Below, piece after piece: positions 18,117-28,571 of a stretch of 64,000 bases of DNA; within the stretch, counting starts at the first letter, position 1, and every line of letters begins with the position of its first letter. Below the pieces are notes generated by a model. The model did no database searches, was not told where the DNA came from, and saw only the letters and a program-made list of their open reading frames with translations. The position numbers and the translations under genes are program-made. Origin of the DNA: an uncultured Rickettsiales bacterium (lineage in GTDB: Bacteria > Pseudomonadota > Alphaproteobacteria > Rs-D84); the NCBI GenBank assembly GCA_900550495.1, contig URSJ01000005.1, forward strand, positions 13,653-77,652. The letters run 5' to 3'.

Positions 18117-21100
18117 TTGTCACGGTGAATTTTGACATATCCCCGGTCGCGTTAATGCCAGGATTATACATAGATTCTGCATGAATTGGCGGAACACTGA
18201 ATTCGCCCGACGTGGTCAGTTGGGCTGTGTATTCAAATAATTCGCCACTGCGTGATACGTCGGCAAAGACAACAACGCGGTCGTCACGAACCTGGGTAAA
18301 TGTGGCATTTCCGGTGACATCGCCGTCGACGACAAATCCGCCCGGTAACAAATCAGTAATTGCGACATTTGGCACAAAATCTGCGCCGCGTGCACGCGCA
18401 AAAATTCGAACGGTCACAATGTCGCCAATTTTTGCCGATGTAATGCGATTGCCCGCACTGTCCAGATATTCGCGCGAAACCGTCATGCCGTTGGACGCGT
18501 CAACATCTGTTATTGGGTATCCACGCGTAATCAGCGAATAATATGGTGCGGCGGCGGTGCAATCTGGGCATTTTATTTCAACACGTGCCGCATTTTGCGG
18601 AATTGTTATGTGCAGTGCGGAATCTGCAATGGTGCCAGATAATTTTTCGCCATCGGCACTGACTGTTATATTAGCGATTGTGCCATCAGACGTTGTCCCG
18701 TGCAGGCCCATCACCATTGTGGCTGCTGTAAATGAATCGTAATTGCCACCGTCCAGATACTTTTGCATGGATTTTGTTATATCTGGTGTGGTTGCAAAAT
18801 AGTTGCGCACGATATAATTATACATTGCATCATTTGCAACATTGTTGGTAAACATATCAGCATATTCAAAACTATTGTCAGATGTGCGATATTTTGCAAT
18901 CAGCGCATCGGCCTGGGCGTCTTGGTGCATGATTTTATATGCCGCGGCGATATATGTTCCCATCAGGTCGCGCTGCCAATTCTTGATATTTTTGTCGGCG
19001 TATTCCTGGAACAGATTTATGTAATTAGTTGTGACAAAATTGTTCTGGGTTATGACAAAGATTGCGTGTGCAACCGCACGGGCGGACGCCGTGTCTGTGA
19101 TGGTGCCACCAGCGTAATCGCGCAAGAAATCAATCGCGCGGTCGTGCATGTCGCGCGGGACGGTAAATCCTGCGGCACGTGCCATGGTCAAGAATTGTGC
19201 AACGTATGCGGTTGTTTCGGCGGTAGTCGCATCGGTGGCGGCATTGCGTGCGACTGCAACGTCAACCGACGCGGTGCTGGGCCACAATTCAAATGAACCG
19301 TCGGATGCCTGGCGCGATTGCAGGGCACGTATAGTGTCATCAATATGTGTGCGGGAATTTGAATAACGCGTGCCAAGAATAGCATCATTTGGCGCAATAA
19401 CATATGGAATTGCCGCAGACACAATCTGTTCAGTGCACGGAAAATCGTAATTTTCCAAATACAAAACCAGTGGTCGCATCAGCACCGAGGCGTTGCCCGA
19501 AATCACCAGTTCGCGTGATGCGTTGTCTGGATACATTGGGGTTGGTTTTGTGCGAATTCTGGTCGTAGTGTCGCCAATAATTCCAGTGCGTGCCGTGGTT
19601 CGGAACGCGGTTGTCGGGCGAACGGATATATCAGACGTTGCTGACGCGCGTGATTTAAATGCGCCGTCTGCCATGATTTCAGCATTTAATGTGATTTGCG
19701 CATTGCCCAGTTTGTCGCCCGCCAAGACATTTGTTACGAACAGGCGTTCGGTGTTTTCTGGGATTGCGATTTTGTCGGTCGCAGTGGCCAGTTTCAAATT
19801 ATCCGACGCGCGTGCGGAAATGTGCGCAATCGCGTCAGCACCCGTTCCATCGGTCAGGTTTGAAATCACACCACTGATATCAAATTTATCGCCTGGTGCG
19901 ACAACTGTTGGTGTGGACATTGATATAACAACCGGTGATTGGACAGTGACGGTGGTATCCGCACTGCCCATTGCTGTTGTGTTTGTGGCGACGGCAAATA
20001 CGCGGACCGCGCCGTTAAAATATTCTGGTAAATTAAATTTTATTTCACCCGGGGTATTTGCAGTCACGTCAATTATGCCGGAATAGAATGCCACTGGGGG
20101 CAGGGTGCGCTGCGCAAACGGGTTGGTCAATATTTGTTCCATTGCACCTGGGGTTACGTCACCACCACCAGTCTTTGCAAATTCGCGCAGGATTTTATAT
20201 TCTGGTAATAACAGTGACAGCGTTTGATATGTCGTTACCTGTAACGCGGATTTTTGAAAGAAATATTTTAGTGGCTGGGGGACGGTGTATTTTGCAACCT
20301 GTAATATCCCTGCGTTGACCGCAAATATCATCATACGCGCATCACGGTCGGCGGTATATTTTATATCCAGTGTATGATTGCGAACAACATCAGGTGTAGC
20401 CAGTTTGATATTTATTTTGTGTTCGTCCAGATTGACAGAAAATGGCGCAACAGCGTATGCATATGGGTTGGTGAAAATGTCGTGACTGGCAATATTGCGC
20501 ACAAATGAAACGTTGACGTATCCTGTTCCGGAAAAATCATCAGGCACTGTTATGTGCTGCACTGATGTGGTGGTGTCGGCGTGGAACCATTTGTATGCAT
20601 AGACGCGGTCGCGTTCAATTGTGACCAGGCCCGTGCCGGCATATGGGGCGGTAATGCTGACCGCGATTTTTTCGCCAGGTTTGTATTCGGTTGCAGACAA
20701 TTTGACCTTTAATTCTGCATTTGTGTCGGATTTCATTTCAGCATTTTTATTTCCCGCAACAAAATATTCTATATTAGCCAAGGTTTTATCGGCGGCATCA
20801 AGAATCTGAATAAAATATGTCCCAGGTGCGTCGGTATCCAGGCGCAGTGTGCGACCGGTTACAGGAATATCAATCGGGGTTTGATTTATGACCTTGTCCT
20901 GGGTGACTGTTTGATATTTATAATAACCACTGTAATCTTTGACCAGACTGGTTAAATTTTCACGACGAACCAAACGCATACGTAATCCCGTTGCGGTGGC
21001 CGAAGCACCCGTGTGGTCCAGCGCAACCAGATGAACACTGCGTGCTGCGCCACGCGAAATATACGCCAAATCGCCTGTCGCGCGATAGCCTACCAAGTAT

Positions 21101-23850
21101 TTTGCCCCAGACACGCGCGATGTCGCAACTGCACGAACACTGCGACCAGAATCGCCTTCGAAGCCACGAGTGGTAACGGCCAACGTGTATGTCCCCATTG
21201 GGATACTGTCATTAAAGGTAATGTCAAAACTGGCTGCGCCGTTGTCGTCTGTGCGAACATCTGGCAAATCAATCGTAAATGTTTGCGCGTTGCGAGCTGT
21301 GCTGTCGCTGAGGCCGGTTCCAGAAACAAAATTCGTTGTGAATTTGTAATCGGTGTATCCTGGAAAAGAAAAATTCGTCGGGCGCAAAGATGCTTGAACA
21401 GATATGCGTTTATCTGTTGCAGCCGTTCCAAACAGATTGCGTAATGAAACGTTTGCGCGCATGTTGTCTGGTGAAATCCAGCCGTTATCTGATGCATCAA
21501 CAATTGTTGCCGTTATTTTCAGATTGTCTGGGACAAAATCGGCAACGCGAAATGTTGTTCCCCCCAGCGTGCTGTCAATGTTATTGCGTGCATCCAAAGA
21601 ATATAGATGAACCTGGTATTCGCCAGTTGATGCCGTTGCCGGAATATCATATTTTACGTCGAACATACCGTCGTTCGTCGCAGAAAATGTTTTGATATAT
21701 GCGTCGCGGCCACGCGGGTCGCGAATTTCCAACCGCACCGGCATTCCTGCCAATGATTTAAATGATTTGTTTTTGACAATGCCGCCAATAATCATATTTT
21801 CGCCAGTACGATAAATTCCGCGATCGGTGAATATAAATGCGTTCAGTGGCGCGTTGCCATATGAATACACGCCATCAACATCGAACTTGGAGTAATCGAC
21901 CGTCGGCGCGGTTGCATTGTATGGGATAAATGACACGTCGGTCCCGCGGCGTGCGACGATTGCAACCGGTTCGCGTGCGCCACGATATTCGTCCCACGAC
22001 AGCACCGGCAAATCTGCGCGGCCGTTTTCATCGGTGCGACCCGCCCATACGGCGTTGCCATTGCGGCCAAGAATTGATATTTCAACATCGGCGGCAGGCG
22101 TGCCATCAGACAATTGCACGACAAACAATGCAGATGCGTCGGTGGTTGATAATTTGCGTATAATTCCCAAATCGGTCAGCAAAATCAGACGACGATCACT
22201 GACGTCGGCGGCATTTTCATCGGCACCTGTTTGTATGACAAAGATACCTGTTTTATCTTGGGTCCGGTTCAGATAGTCGCCCAGGTTTACCGACGCGTAA
22301 TTTGTGCGTGTCATTGATGCGTCTGCAAATGGGATTTTTTTGTTAAATACAATTGACATATCATCGGTGCCAAATGACCACGATTTGAATTCTATGTTTT
22401 CAGAAAAGATATTATACGTCTGGGAAATCAGGTGATTTATTTCGGATGATTTTATTTTATACAGATTTACATACGCCACCGTGACGCCGCCACGTGCCAT
22501 GATGGCCAGTTTTTTATCACCACCCAGGGACAGTAATGCACCGCTGCCGGCGATTTGGACCGTGCGTGGTGGATATGGCACCGCCATAACGCGTGACGCG
22601 GCGTTTTTGACCGTAAAACCTGATTCTGATTTCAGGCCCGCCAAAACACGGACGTATATAAAGCGGTCACGTGTGTCTGATACTGAATATGGAAACGCAT
22701 ATTGATAAACGCCTGCGGGTGTAACGAAATCGGCGCGCGTGGTGGTCATTTTTTCGGCCCCGCGTAATACGTCGTCGGTGATTTCGTCTGCCGCCCAGTG
22801 GTGCGTGCGATTGTCTGATTTTTCATCATTATCCTTGAATTCCGGTAACAGATATATTTCAACATACTGGGCCCAATTTGTTTTATTCTGGGCCGTGGCG
22901 GTCATGTCAATCAAAACCAATTGACGTGCGTTCCCGTTAGTGTCATCTGCTGCCGTTGTTGCGATGGACGCGACCTTGAATATATTATCCGCAGATTCAA
23001 TGGTTGTGTGCGCGGTCAGTTTCTTGGTCGCACCATTGCCCGCCGCCGGCGATACGCGATTTAATTTCAGGCGCATTGTTTGCGCTGTATTTGTGATTCT
23101 TACTGGTGCGGTTGTTATGACGGCTGTGCGGTGGAATTTGTCCAGTTTTATGTCAAAATCCAATTTCTTGTCATCCAGTTTAACCAGAACCTTGTCCGCA
23201 AAGTTTTTTGTGTCAATTGGATAGTTAAACGATACAACCGCAACACCAATCACAGATTTATCGGCGTTGGGTGCCGGATACAGATTGAAACTGGACACCG
23301 TTGCGGTGATTTTGGGCGTTGTGAACGATATTGTCTTTTTATCCACAGACACATCGTCGTTAAATAATTTTTTATCAATGCGGACCGTGAAATCTGTATC
23401 GGCGGGCCAATCAATCGCTGGCGTGAATACGATTTCATCACCGCCCCCCTGGGTGCGAAATGCGCCGCGCACAGTTGGCGTGATTTTTATGCCATTCGTA
23501 ATATCAGACTGGGTCAGGGTGGGTTTTAATACCTGTTGATATGGGCCAGAATACCAATTATAAGAAATGATCAGTGGCACAATGCTAGACACTGCACGAT
23601 TATTGTTGACGGTTGGAACATTATTTGCGCCGAACAAAACCGTGTTGTCATCAGTGAATGTTGCCGCCGTCACATCAGAAACAGAAACACGCATAACGGT
23701 TATATTTTCAGACCCGTGTGCGATAACGCGCCAAAACATAATCCCGCCAATTGTCGCGACAATGGCAACCATTGCAGCAATAACAATACGATGCCATTTG
23801 TGTAAGCGGATGTTGTTATTCGGTTTGCGTATGCGTTGATTCTTTTTCAT
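18103..23850 (-). CDS. Bacterial alpha-2-macroglobulin (protease trap)
   Basis: A 1915-residue YfhM-like protein with an N-terminal membrane anchor (about residues 21-42), MG domains (for example GVYSYGNAPLNAFIFTDRGIYR), and a thioester motif CTEQ at about residue 1472, so the covalent trap should work. There is no lipobox; a transmembrane helix seems to anchor it in the inner membrane, unlike the E. coli lipoprotein. Family members trap attacking proteases in the periplasm and are paired with PBP1C, as here (14-bp overlap). The ribosome binding site region just before the ATG is poor in purines. Confidence 0.95.
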   Translation of the reverse strand: MKKNQRIRKPNNNIRLHKWHRIVIAAMVAIVATIGGIMFWRVIAHGSENITVMRVSVSDVTAATFTDDNTVLFGANNVPTVNNNRAVSSIVPLIISYNWYSGPYQQVLKPTLTQSDITNGIKITPTVRGAFRTQGGGDEIVFTPAIDWPADTDFTVRIDKKLFNDDVSVDKKTISFTTPKITATVSSFNLYPAPNADKSVIGVAVVSFNYPIDTKNFADKVLVKLDDKKLDFDIKLDKFHRTAVITTAPVRITNTAQTMRLKLNRVSPAAGNGATKKLTAHTTIESADNIFKVASIATTAADDTNGNARQLVLIDMTATAQNKTNWAQYVEIYLLPEFKDNDEKSDNRTHHWAADEITDDVLRGAEKMTTTRADFVTPAGVYQYAFPYSVSDTRDRFIYVRVLAGLKSESGFTVKNAASRVMAVPYPPRTVQIAGSGALLSLGGDKKLAIMARGGVTVAYVNLYKIKSSEINHLISQTYNIFSENIEFKSWSFGTDDMSIVFNKKIPFADASMTRTNYASVNLGDYLNRTQDKTGIFVIQTGADENAADVSDRRLILLTDLGIIRKLSTTDASALFVVQLSDGTPAADVEISILGRNGNAVWAGRTDENGRADLPVLSWDEYRGAREPVAIVARRGTDVSFIPYNATAPTVDYSKFDVDGVYSYGNAPLNAFIFTDRGIYRTGENMIIGGIVKNKSFKSLAGMPVRLEIRDPRGRDAYIKTFSATNDGMFDVKYDIPATASTGEYQVHLYSLDARNNIDSTLGGTTFRVADFVPDNLKITATIVDASDNGWISPDNMRANVSLRNLFGTAATDKRISVQASLRPTNFSFPGYTDYKFTTNFVSGTGLSDSTARNAQTFTIDLPDVRTDDNGAASFDITFNDSIPMGTYTLAVTTRGFEGDSGRSVRAVATSRVSGAKYLVGYRATGDLAYISRGAARSVHLVALDHTGASATATGLRMRLVRRENLTSLVKDYSGYYKYQTVTQDKVINQTPIDIPVTGRTLRLDTDAPGTYFIQILDAADKTLANIEYFVAGNKNAEMKSDTNAELKVKLSATEYKPGEKIAVSITAPYAGTGLVTIERDRVYAYKWFHADTTTSVQHITVPDDFSGTGYVNVSFVRNIASHDIFTNPYAYAVAPFSVNLDEHKINIKLATPDVVRNHTLDIKYTADRDARMMIFAVNAGILQVAKYTVPQPLKYFFQKSALQVTTYQTLSLLLPEYKILREFAKTGGGDVTPGAMEQILTNPFAQRTLPPVAFYSGIIDVTANTPGEIKFNLPEYFNGAVRVFAVATNTTAMGSADTTVTVQSPVVISMSTPTVVAPGDKFDISGVISNLTDGTGADAIAHISARASDNLKLATATDKIAIPENTERLFVTNVLAGDKLGNAQITLNAEIMADGAFKSRASATSDISVRPTTAFRTTARTGIIGDTTTRIRTKPTPMYPDNASRELVISGNASVLMRPLVLYLENYDFPCTEQIVSAAIPYVIAPNDAILGTRYSNSRTHIDDTIRALQSRQASDGSFELWPSTASVDVAVARNAATDATTAETTAYVAQFLTMARAAGFTVPRDMHDRAIDFLRDYAGGTITDTASARAVAHAIFVITQNNFVTTNYINLFQEYADKNIKNWQRDLMGTYIAAAYKIMHQDAQADALIAKYRTSDNSFEYADMFTNNVANDAMYNYIVRNYFATTPDITKSMQKYLDGGNYDSFTAATMVMGLHGTTSDGTIANITVSADGEKLSGTIADSALHITIPQNAARVEIKCPDCTAAAPYYSLITRGYPITDVDASNGMTVSREYLDSAGNRITSAKIGDIVTVRIFARARGADFVPNVAITDLLPGGFVVDGDVTGNATFTQVRDDRVVVFADVSRSGELFEYTAQLTTSGEFSVPPIHAESMYNPGINATGDMSKFTVTNETH

Positions 23851-24003
23851 GATGTTTCAGACCCCTTGTCCCGAGAATACGTGTTTATTCTAAAAGGTGA
23901 AACATAAAAAGACAAGTCTAAATATGTTTTTTTGTGTTATAAAAATCCTAAATTTTGGTATTTTTTATCACTGGGGGATAGATTAAGAAAGGAGGCAATA
24001 ATA

Positions 24004-24009
24004 ATGTAA
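24004..24009 (+). promoter_or_regulatory. Start-stop codon pair (ATG TAA) before the recombinase
   Basis: A perfect Shine-Dalgarno (AAAGGAGG) 8-10 bases upstream of an ATG directly followed by TAA. It is in frame with the TTG start at 24028, which has its own AGGAG. Either a nonsense change in codon 2 of an older start, or a start-stop leader that limits translation. Confidence 0.5.
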
Positions 24010-24027
24010 CCACCACAGGAGTGCAAA

Positions 24028-24678
24028 TTGATATACGGATATATACGTGTGTCGACAGACCACCAAACAACAGAAAACCAACGGTTTGAAATACAACGCT
24101 TTTGCGAAAACCAAAATATATCTATTGATTGTTGGATAGAAGAAACAATTTCGTCAACCAAGGATTTGTCAAAACGCAAATTGGGGCGATTGATAAAACG
24201 ATTACAGAAAGATGATTTATTGATTGCGTCAGAATTGTCACGTTTGGGGCGTAATTTGTTACAGGTTATGAGTATTTTGCATCACTGTATGGACGTTGGG
24301 GCAAAAATATGGACGATAAAGGATAATTATCGTTTGGGGTCTGATATTACCAGCAAGGTGCTGGCATTTGCATTTGGCTTGTCGGCGGAAATTGAACGCA
24401 ATTTGATATCCCAGCGCACTAAAGAGGCACTGGCCCGTGTCAAAGCCCAGGGGGGCCATATTGGTCGCCCATCGGGCAGTCGTAATGCGTCTAAATTGGC
24501 GGGACGTGAACGATATATTCACCAGAAATTAAATGATGGTCGTTATCGATATGAAATCGCGCGGCGATTGCGTGTTCATCGCGATACGCTGAACAAATTC
24601 ATCAGCGAGCATGGTATTGCAACCGCTGAGCCATCAAGAGATTTAGAACTGCAAACGCCATGTTCCCAACATGTATAA
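24028..24678 (+). CDS. Serine recombinase (resolvase/invertase family)
   Basis: A 216-residue enzyme that cuts and rejoins DNA at specific sites. Catalytic Ser at residue 9 (YIRVSTD) and SELSRLGRN with the conserved Arg around residue 72, the E-helix AFGLSAEIERNLISQRTKEAL, then a hinge (GRPSGS) and a C-terminal helix-turn-helix (YRYEIARRLRVHRDTLNKFI). The size fits small invertases/resolvases, similar to Mpi-type enzymes. It starts at TTG (AGGAG upstream). The 3' end overlaps the convergent subtilase gene by 36 bp. No flanking invertible segment was found by eye. Confidence 0.9.
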   Translation: MIYGYIRVSTDHQTTENQRFEIQRFCENQNISIDCWIEETISSTKDLSKRKLGRLIKRLQKDDLLIASELSRLGRNLLQVMSILHHCMDVGAKIWTIKDNYRLGSDITSKVLAFAFGLSAEIERNLISQRTKEALARVKAQGGHIGRPSGSRNASKLAGRERYIHQKLNDGRYRYEIARRLRVHRDTLNKFISEHGIATAEPSRDLELQTPCSQHV

Positions 24679-26460
24679 TTCATCGGTGCCGTATGGATTG
24701 TCAACAAATCCGACGGTTATGAATTTATATTTTGCTGAAATATCAATCGATGGGCGCGTAACCAAATCGGCGATATAATCGTCGTATATTATCGTGCCAT
24801 CTGGTGCGCGTCCCGTGGGCAAGCGCATTGTCATATTGCCTGAAATCACGGTGTCTGGAATGGCGATACTAAACGTCCAATCGTGAACGCGAGTGGCGAT
24901 GGAAAATGATGCGGTCGTTATGTCCGAAAATCCAGTAACAAATGAATTGGTCGTTGTGTGCGGTCGTGCAAATCCAATTGTTGCGTTTTGTGATATTTCG
25001 GCGTCCATAAATTCCCACGTGTTGGTTGCGCCAATAAAACTGATGAAGTTTTGATGGTCTGTATCCAGAAATCCACTGGTGGGCAAGAAATCCGCGCTGC
25101 GCATTCCTATTTGGATGCTGCCGGCGGTGATGGTGGTGTTGCGTCCATCGCGCAGGTGTCGCCACCCCATTGATGGGTTTTGAATTGAAATATTGTCGCC
25201 CAGGTCGCCCGCAAACGCGCGTCCGTATTTATCAAAATATGCAAATCTGGGGTTGGTGGATTTTATACTGTGGGCAATCTGACCCGATACGCGCGCGGTG
25301 CGCAGTGGTTGCATCACACCGTCGTCCATTGGAACCAGTGCCGCACCCACGGGTCGCGTTGCGCGTTCTAAATCCAGCATTCCGTGACCGTATACCGCGT
25401 CAACACCGGGCGCACCCAAATCACGCGCGGTTTCAAATAATAATGATGTTATCTGGGCGGCGGTCATATATGGAAACGCTTGGCGCACGGTGGCGATTGC
25501 TGCCGATACGATCGGGGCGGCAAAACTGGTGCCATCGGCGTGCATGCCGTCATCTGTAATCAGACTGCCTGGGGCGGTTATGCACCAGTCGCGTGTGATG
25601 CCACATGCGTTGCTGTAATCGGCCAGTTGCCCTGTGGCATTATCAAATGCAACGACATTTATGAAATGACCGTGCAGTTCGGGCAGAACGCGCGGCATCG
25701 CAGACAACATGCTGGATTGGTTCGCGCCATCGTTCCCGGCGGCCCAGACGAAAATTGCGTCACGTACGTTTGCTGCATCAGAAATTTCGGTGACAAACCT
25801 AGCGTTGGTCAGTCGTTCCAGTTGTGCGCGTGATTTTAATTCTGTTGCACGCATACCGACGGACCAACTGGCGTTATATACGTGCGCGTCGTGTGCGCTG
25901 GCGATAACGGTCGCGATTTCTGCGTATGACAGAAAGTCCATATATTCGTTGGTAATTTTGTATTCTGTGACGTTGGCGTCTGGGGCAACTGCGCCCGATG
26001 CAAATGATGCAACCGTGCGACCGTGCCATGTGTCCAAACCTGCATCCAGCACGGCAATATTTGTGCCGGCCCCGCGCCATCCGCGTCCCAATGACCAGGC
26101 CAGGCGGATGCTGGTATATTGGTCAAAATTGCGTGAAAACGCGTCTGTGCCCATTATCCCGGCCAGATGCGCCGAATCCACGTCGTTGCCGACATAAAAT
26201 ATATTGGTGGTCAACGTGGGTATTGTTGCACCGCCACCCCCACCACCGGTGCCGCCGGCCGCCAAACCAACCAGTGCCAATGCGCTGGCCGCGATGGTTG
26301 TGCCGCCAATCAGTGTTGTTGCGCCGCCGAAAAACATATTACATTCGTCGGAATTGTTTTTGCGATATGTTGGATTTGTGCAATTATTGACCGCCAGCGC
26401 ATCCATACACACAGTGGACATAAATATGGTTGCGGTAATAATGCCTGGCAATGATTTCAT
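24643..26460 (-). CDS. Exported subtilisin-like serine protease with C-terminal beta-rich part
   Basis: A 605-residue protein. It has a signal peptide (MKSLPGIITATIFMSTVCMDALA), a Gly-rich hydrophobic stretch at about 45-78, then an S8 protease domain: Asp in IAVLDAGLD, His in WHGRTVASF, the Asn region in WAAGNDG, and Ser in DGTSFAAPIVSA. The last about 200 residues are strand-rich and end MLGTWRLQF. This resembles subtilase autotransporters, but the barrel is shorter than the usual 280 residues. It probably acts at the cell surface. Its 3' end overlaps the recombinase gene. Confidence 0.85.
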   Translation of the reverse strand: MKSLPGIITATIFMSTVCMDALAVNNCTNPTYRKNNSDECNMFFGGATTLIGGTTIAASALALVGLAAGGTGGGGGGATIPTLTTNIFYVGNDVDSAHLAGIMGTDAFSRNFDQYTSIRLAWSLGRGWRGAGTNIAVLDAGLDTWHGRTVASFASGAVAPDANVTEYKITNEYMDFLSYAEIATVIASAHDAHVYNASWSVGMRATELKSRAQLERLTNARFVTEISDAANVRDAIFVWAAGNDGANQSSMLSAMPRVLPELHGHFINVVAFDNATGQLADYSNACGITRDWCITAPGSLITDDGMHADGTSFAAPIVSAAIATVRQAFPYMTAAQITSLLFETARDLGAPGVDAVYGHGMLDLERATRPVGAALVPMDDGVMQPLRTARVSGQIAHSIKSTNPRFAYFDKYGRAFAGDLGDNISIQNPSMGWRHLRDGRNTTITAGSIQIGMRSADFLPTSGFLDTDHQNFISFIGATNTWEFMDAEISQNATIGFARPHTTTNSFVTGFSDITTASFSIATRVHDWTFSIAIPDTVISGNMTMRLPTGRAPDGTIIYDDYIADLVTRPSIDISAKYKFITVGFVDNPYGTDELYMLGTWRLQF

Positions 26461-26564
26461 ACTGAAAGATTAGCACGCAAAAATATTTTGTCAATCTAAA
26501 ACCCAGGAATATAAATATGGACAAAATTTCAATTTCTGCTTGATTTTATTGGGCAATTGTTCTA

Positions 26565-26683
26565 TCATCGGGCTACACGCTGGTGCGTGAATAACACAAC
26601 CGTTGGACAAGATTTCTGTCCGGATTTGAAAAATCTGGTCTGGGGTCCACGGCGAGGATAACAACAGAAAAAAGGATAAAATC
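26565..26683 (+). promoter_or_regulatory. Structured 5' leader of rpsB-tsf
   Basis: About 120 nt before rpsB contain short inverted repeats (CACGC..GCGTG at about 26575-26588 and GGACAAGATTTCTGTCC at about 26605-26621) and then AAAAAGGAT before the ATG. S2 autoregulation through an mRNA leader is known in other bacteria; whether this leader does so is an inference. Confidence 0.35.
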
Positions 26684-27529
26684 ATGGCATTGCCAACATT
26701 TACTATGAAGCAGTTGATGGAAGCGGGTGTCCATTTTGGTCACCACACACGTCGCTGGAATCCGTTGATGACACCGTATGTTTATGGGGTCAAGGATAAA
26801 ATCCACATCATCAATTTGAACAAAACTGCACCGTTGCTGTATCGTTCCCTGGTTGCATTGGAAGCAATCGCGGCCGCAGGCGGCAAGGTTCTGTTTGTTG
26901 CGACCAAGCACCAGGCCAAAGACATTGTCAAAGACGCCGCTGAACGTTGCGGTCAATACTATGTCAACAACCGTTGGTTGGGTGGTATGCTGACAAACTG
27001 GACAACAGTTTCACAGTCTATTCGCCGTCTGAAAAAGATGGAAGCAGACATTGCAAACGCCGACAAATTGGGTCTGACCAAAAAAGAAGTCGGTGTTATG
27101 ACCAAAGAAGTTGAAAAACTGCGTGAAATCTTTGGTGGTATTTTGGATATGCACGGCACGCCCCAGGCGATGATTGTCATTGACGTTCCACGTGAAATCA
27201 ATGCGGTCCGCGAAGCGCGCAACCTGGACATCCCAACAATCGCCATCTGTGATACAAACGCGAATCCAGAATTGGTTGATTACCCGGTTCCGGGCAACGA
27301 CGATGCCGCACGTGCAACCCAGTTGTATTGCGACCTGTTCGTTGACGCAATCTTGTCTGGTATTGAAAAACGTTTGGGCGGCGCGGCCGGTAAAAAGGTC
27401 GAAGCAGACATGTCTGCGGCCGATGATTTCGAAGCGGGTGTCAAAGACAAAGAAGCACGCCAGAAATCCAAAACATCCGAAGCACGCGCAGAACGTCGCG
27501 GCAAATTGGCAGACAAGGCGGATAAATAA
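26684..27529 (+). CDS. rpsB: Ribosomal protein uS2
   Basis: A 281-residue S2 protein with the typical N-terminus (FTMKQLMEAGVHFGHHTRRWNPLM), NNRWLGGMLTNW, and IAICDTNANPELVDYPVPGNDDA. The C-terminal roughly 50 residues are a charged Lys/Arg/Glu extension beyond the E. coli length (241), common in alphaproteobacteria. It is part of the 30S subunit. tsf starts 31 bp downstream, forming the classical rpsB-tsf operon. Confidence 0.98.
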   Translation: MALPTFTMKQLMEAGVHFGHHTRRWNPLMTPYVYGVKDKIHIINLNKTAPLLYRSLVALEAIAAAGGKVLFVATKHQAKDIVKDAAERCGQYYVNNRWLGGMLTNWTTVSQSIRRLKKMEADIANADKLGLTKKEVGVMTKEVEKLREIFGGILDMHGTPQAMIVIDVPREINAVREARNLDIPTIAICDTNANPELVDYPVPGNDDAARATQLYCDLFVDAILSGIEKRLGGAAGKKVEADMSAADDFEAGVKDKEARQKSKTSEARAERRGKLADKADK

Positions 27530-27560
27530 TTAAATCTTTATAATAAATGGGAGAAAAACA

Positions 27561-28430
27561 ATGGCAGAAGTAACCGCAAAAATGATTCAAGAACTGCGTG
27601 AAAAAACATCCGCAGGTATGATGGATTGCAAGAAAGCATTGGTTGAATCAAATGGCGATATCGAAGCGGCGGCCGACTGGTTGCGCCAAAAGGGTATTGT
27701 CAAGGCGGCATCCAAGGCCGGCCGCGTTGCGGCGTCTGGTTTGGTGACCGTTGTAAAATGCGACAATATGGGTTGCGTTGTTGAATTGAACGCTGAAACA
27801 GACTTTGTTGCGAAAAACGACAAGTTCCAGAAATTGGTTGCCGATGTTGCAGCCAAGGCATTGGAACTGGGTGGTGATTTCGACGCGACAATGGCGGCGG
27901 TCAAAGATGACATCGCGGCAACTATTTCCACAATTGGTGAAAATATGACATTGCGCCGTATTGCCAAGGTTTCTGGCCAGCATATTTACACATACATCCA
28001 CAACGCATTGGTTCCGGGTATGGGCCAGATTGGTGTTGCGGTTGCAATTGATGGCGATTCCGACAAAATCGACGAAATCGGCAACAAGATTGCAATGCAC
28101 ATCGCGGCAAACAAACCTGAATTTATGACGATTGCCGATGTTGACCCGGCCGCGGTTGAACGCGAAAAGAAAGTGTTCATTGAATCCGGTGCCACCGCTG
28201 GCAAGCCAGAGGCTGTGGTTGAAAAAATGGTCCAGGGCCGTATCCACAAATACTATGCGGAAACCGTTCTGGAAGAACAGCCGTTCGTTATGGATCCATC
28301 CAAGACCGTCAAAGAAGTTGTTGCCGAACACGGTGGCAAACTGGCTGGATTTGCGTATTATGTTCTGGGCGAAGGTATCCAGAAGCGCGAAGACAACCTG
28401 GCGGACGAGGTTGCAAAGATGTTGGCATAA
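27561..28430 (+). CDS. tsf: Elongation factor Ts
   Basis: A 289-residue nucleotide-exchange factor for EF-Tu. The N-terminal UBA-like domain has KIREKTSAG-type sequence (LREKTSAGMMDCKKAL), and the core TDFVAKN motif is present (ETDFVAKNDKFQ). Two EF-TS domains and the C-terminal coiled part are complete; the length is normal. The ribosome binding site is GGGAGAA before the ATG. Terminated by a strong hairpin. Confidence 0.98.
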   Translation: MAEVTAKMIQELREKTSAGMMDCKKALVESNGDIEAAADWLRQKGIVKAASKAGRVAASGLVTVVKCDNMGCVVELNAETDFVAKNDKFQKLVADVAAKALELGGDFDATMAAVKDDIAATISTIGENMTLRRIAKVSGQHIYTYIHNALVPGMGQIGVAVAIDGDSDKIDEIGNKIAMHIAANKPEFMTIADVDPAAVEREKKVFIESGATAGKPEAVVEKMVQGRIHKYYAETVLEEQPFVMDPSKTVKEVVAEHGGKLAGFAYYVLGEGIQKREDNLADEVAKMLA

Positions 28431-28449
28431 TTTACATTGCCGATACGAA

Positions 28450-28478
28450 AAAATACCGCCATACGGCGGTATTTTTTT
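28450..28478 (+). terminator. rpsB-tsf terminator
   Basis: ATACCGCC-AT-ACGGCGGTAT hairpin followed by TTTTTTT. Confidence 0.9.
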
Positions 28479-28571
28479 AGAGTGCAAAGTTCAGAGTTCA
28501 AAGTTCAAATAATAAACATTTGCGCGGGGGGTAAAACTTTGCTAGCATTGTGGGCATAAGGAAATAATCAG

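Noticed and set aside
23850..24027. Invertible promoter next to the serine recombinase
   Set aside because: No pair of inverted repeats bounding a segment could be found by eye on either side.
24643..26460. Classical autotransporter call for the subtilase
   Set aside because: The C-terminal strand-rich part is about 80 residues shorter than usual barrels, so only a resemblance is stated.
27648..28487. Long minus-strand open frame (279 codons) opposite tsf
   Set aside because: Antisense shadow of a highly conserved gene; no ribosome binding site and no protein pattern.
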